A program made the translations under genes and the position numbers. Under the pieces are notes generated by a model that saw only the letters and a list, made by a program, of their open reading frames with translations, searched no databases and was not told the DNA's origin. Of a stretch of 64,000 bases of DNA, positions 62,408 through 64,000 are shown one piece after another. Source of the stretch: Alphaproteobacteria bacterium LSUCC0719 (GTDB lineage Bacteria; Pseudomonadota; Alphaproteobacteria; Puniceispirillales; Puniceispirillaceae); assembly GCA_040839025.1 (NCBI GenBank), contig JBFPJN010000002.1:454001-518000 (forward strand), given 5' to 3'. How positions within the stretch are numbered: the stretch's first letter is position 1; the number at the start of each line of letters is the position of its first letter.

Positions 62408-63898
62408 CTACTTTTTCTTGTCGGACGGCTTGCCGCCAAGGCCGGGCAGTCCCCCGCCAAGCCCGGGCAAGCCACCCTTCAATCCGCCAGCAAGGCCGCC
62501 CGGTATTCCACCTGACATTCCACCAGGCATTCCGCCAGGCATTCCACCGCCGGGGATTCCGCCGCCACCAAGCAGCGCCTTCATGGCAGCGGCACCGGTC
62601 TTGCCGCCAAGCTTCTTCATCATCCGCGCCATGTCCTGATATTGCTTGACCAGCCGGTTCACCTCCTGGACAGAGGTGCCAGACCCGGCAGCAATACGCT
62701 TGCGGCGCGACGCGTTGAGAAGCCCGACCGAAACACGTTCCTTTTTGGTCATCGACAGAATGATGGCTTCCTGCCGGCGGATCATCGAATCATCGATGCC
62801 CGCGGCGGCAATCTGTTTCTGCATCTTGCCCAGGCCGGGAAGCATGCCCATGATTCCGCCAAGCCCGCCCATTTTCTGCAACTGGCGAAGCTGGGTCAGA
62901 AAATCGTTCATGTCGAACTGGCCCTTGGCCATCCTTTTGGCAAGCCGCTCGGCCTCTTCGACCTCTATATTCTCGGCAGCCTTTTCGACGAGCGCGACGA
63001 CATCGCCCATATCGAGGATGCGGCCAGCCATCCGCGCCGGATCAAACTCTTCAAGAGCGTCCTGCTTTTCACCAACACCAACAAGCTTGATCGGGCAGCC
63101 GGTGATCTCGCGCATCGACAGCGCCGCACCGCCACGTGCATCACCATCAAGACGGGTCAGCACAATACCGGTGATATCAACCGCGTCATTAAAAGCCGTT
63201 GCGGTTGTCACCGCGTCCTGGCCTGTCATCGCATCGGCAACAAGCAGCACTTCATGCGGGCTGGTCAGCGCCTTGACCTCGCGGAGTTCCGCCATCAGCC
63301 CTTCGTCAATCGTCACCCGGCCCGCCGTGTCGAGGATCAGCACGTCGAATCCCTGAAGCTTGGCCGCCTGCAGGGCGCGTTTGGCAATCTGGGCCGGCGA
63401 TTCCCGATCGGCCTCGGGAAGAACACCAACCGCCGCCTGTTCACCGAGAATACGCAGCTGTTCACGCGCCGCAGGGCGTGTGACATCAAGCGAGGCAAGC
63501 ATGACTTTCTTGCGCTCGCGGGTGCGAAGGCGCAGCGCCAGCTTGCCGGCGGTGGTGGTCTTGCCCGAACCCTGAAGGCCGGCCATCAGAATCACGGCAG
63601 GCGGGTTCACGGCAATATTCAGGGGCGCCGGTTCACTGCCCAGCACATCGACCAGCGCATCATTGACGATCTTGATGACCTGTTGATCAGGCCGCACCGC
63701 TTTCAGAACATCACTGCCAACAGCCCGTTCCCGAACGGTTGCGATGAAGCTTTTGACAACAGGAAGTGCAACGTCGGCATCAAGCAGCGCGAGCCGTACC
63801 TCGCGCAGGGCGGCGTCAACATCCGATTCGCGGAGCGCGCCGCGCTTGCCAAGGGCGCTGAAAACGTCCTGCAGCTTGTCCTTCAGACTGTCAAACAT
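62408..63898 (-). CDS. ffh: Signal recognition particle protein Ffh
   Basis: GTPase that targets membrane proteins co-translationally with 4.5S RNA. N domain MFDSLKDKLQDVFSALGKRG, G1 GLQGSGKTTTAGKLA, DTAGR (G3), TRLDGDARGGAAL, and the M domain (about 300-440) with SGTSVQEVNRLVKQY. The last 50 residues are Gly/Pro/Met/Leu-rich low complexity. The Met at 63898 gives 496 aa; longer readings are unlikely. Upstream sequence is cut by the window edge, so its promoter is only partly visible. Confidence 0.97.
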   Translation of the reverse strand: MFDSLKDKLQDVFSALGKRGALRESDVDAALREVRLALLDADVALPVVKSFIATVRERAVGSDVLKAVRPDQQVIKIVNDALVDVLGSEPAPLNIAVNPPAVILMAGLQGSGKTTTAGKLALRLRTRERKKVMLASLDVTRPAAREQLRILGEQAAVGVLPEADRESPAQIAKRALQAAKLQGFDVLILDTAGRVTIDEGLMAELREVKALTSPHEVLLVADAMTGQDAVTTATAFNDAVDITGIVLTRLDGDARGGAALSMREITGCPIKLVGVGEKQDALEEFDPARMAGRILDMGDVVALVEKAAENIEVEEAERLAKRMAKGQFDMNDFLTQLRQLQKMGGLGGIMGMLPGLGKMQKQIAAAGIDDSMIRRQEAIILSMTKKERVSVGLLNASRRKRIAAGSGTSVQEVNRLVKQYQDMARMMKKLGGKTGAAAMKALLGGGGIPGGGMPGGMPGGMSGGIPGGLAGGLKGGLPGLGGGLPGLGGKPSDKKK

Positions 63899-64000
63899 GG
63901 CACATGCCCTGCTGTGATTGATCCCGTGCCGGCCAGGGGACGGCGATATTCCCAAACGTTACAGCACGCCGCAAACACCGATGGCACCCGTGCTCGAAAA

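Overview
The window is a gene-dense, GC-rich piece of an alphaproteobacterial chromosome that encodes almost only core functions. The assignment rests on gene order known from that class: ffh-rpsP-rimM-trmD-rplS-leuC-leuD-leuB-asd; sdhC-sdhD-sdhA-sdhB-zapE-mdh-sucC-sucD-sucA-sucB-lpd; an F1-only atpHAGDC operon beside priA; and argH-small lipoprotein-lysA. A long two-repeat dCTP deaminase and the HIG1-like small protein next to a PduO-type adenosyltransferase agree. A marine SAR116/Rhodospirillales-like lineage is possible but cannot be fixed without a phylogeny. I see no rRNA, tRNA, CRISPR array, insertion sequence or prophage.

Layout. 0-7.2 kb: dcd and an ABC-2 permease (minus), recX and acs (plus), then a LuxR-type regulator and a SLAM-like outer-membrane barrel (minus). 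7.2-16.3 kb: SCO1, yggT, folD, a HIG1-like protein, a PduO-type enzyme, etfBA, a TlpA-like thioredoxin, argH, an LptM-like lipoprotein, lysA and a zinc-ribbon membrane protein. 16.4-22.2 kb: a YdcF-like protein, tyrA, chorismate mutase, a methyltransferase, folB, a HAD phosphatase and an enolase-superfamily dehydratase. 22.2-32.1 kb (plus): rplU-rpmA, obgE-proB-proA-nadD-rsfS-rlmH, gpmI, ctpA-rppH. 32.2-39.5 kb (minus): the F1 ATP synthase operon and priA. 39.5-41.1 kb: a transaldolase-like aldolase and xerC. 41.1-54.7 kb (minus): a TCA-cycle supercluster. 54.9-64 kb: pdxY, then asd, leuBDC, rplS, trmD, rimM, rpsP and ffh (minus).

How the genes work together. The TCA cluster encodes succinate dehydrogenase, malate dehydrogenase, succinyl-CoA ligase and 2-oxoglutarate dehydrogenase with its E3, feeding electrons to respiration and, through etfBA and the F1 genes, to ATP synthesis. 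Acs supplies acetyl-CoA. argH, lysA, asd, leuBCD, proBA, tyrA and chorismate mutase cover amino-acid synthesis.

No new multi-gene system is evident. The most unusual signals are small. (1) Short (12-16 bp) direct tandem duplications sit on or just after stop codons of at least five to six genes (lpd, sdhA, rppH, leuB; just after rlmH and sdhD). (2) Many junctions carry strong hairpins without a U-tract, several holding the stop codon. (3) The rplU-rpmA leader looks like an attenuator behind a near-consensus promoter, and the atp leader holds a 16-bp palindrome. (4) ftsEX and envC are both missing from their usual neighbourhoods, a possible co-loss of a cell-division module.
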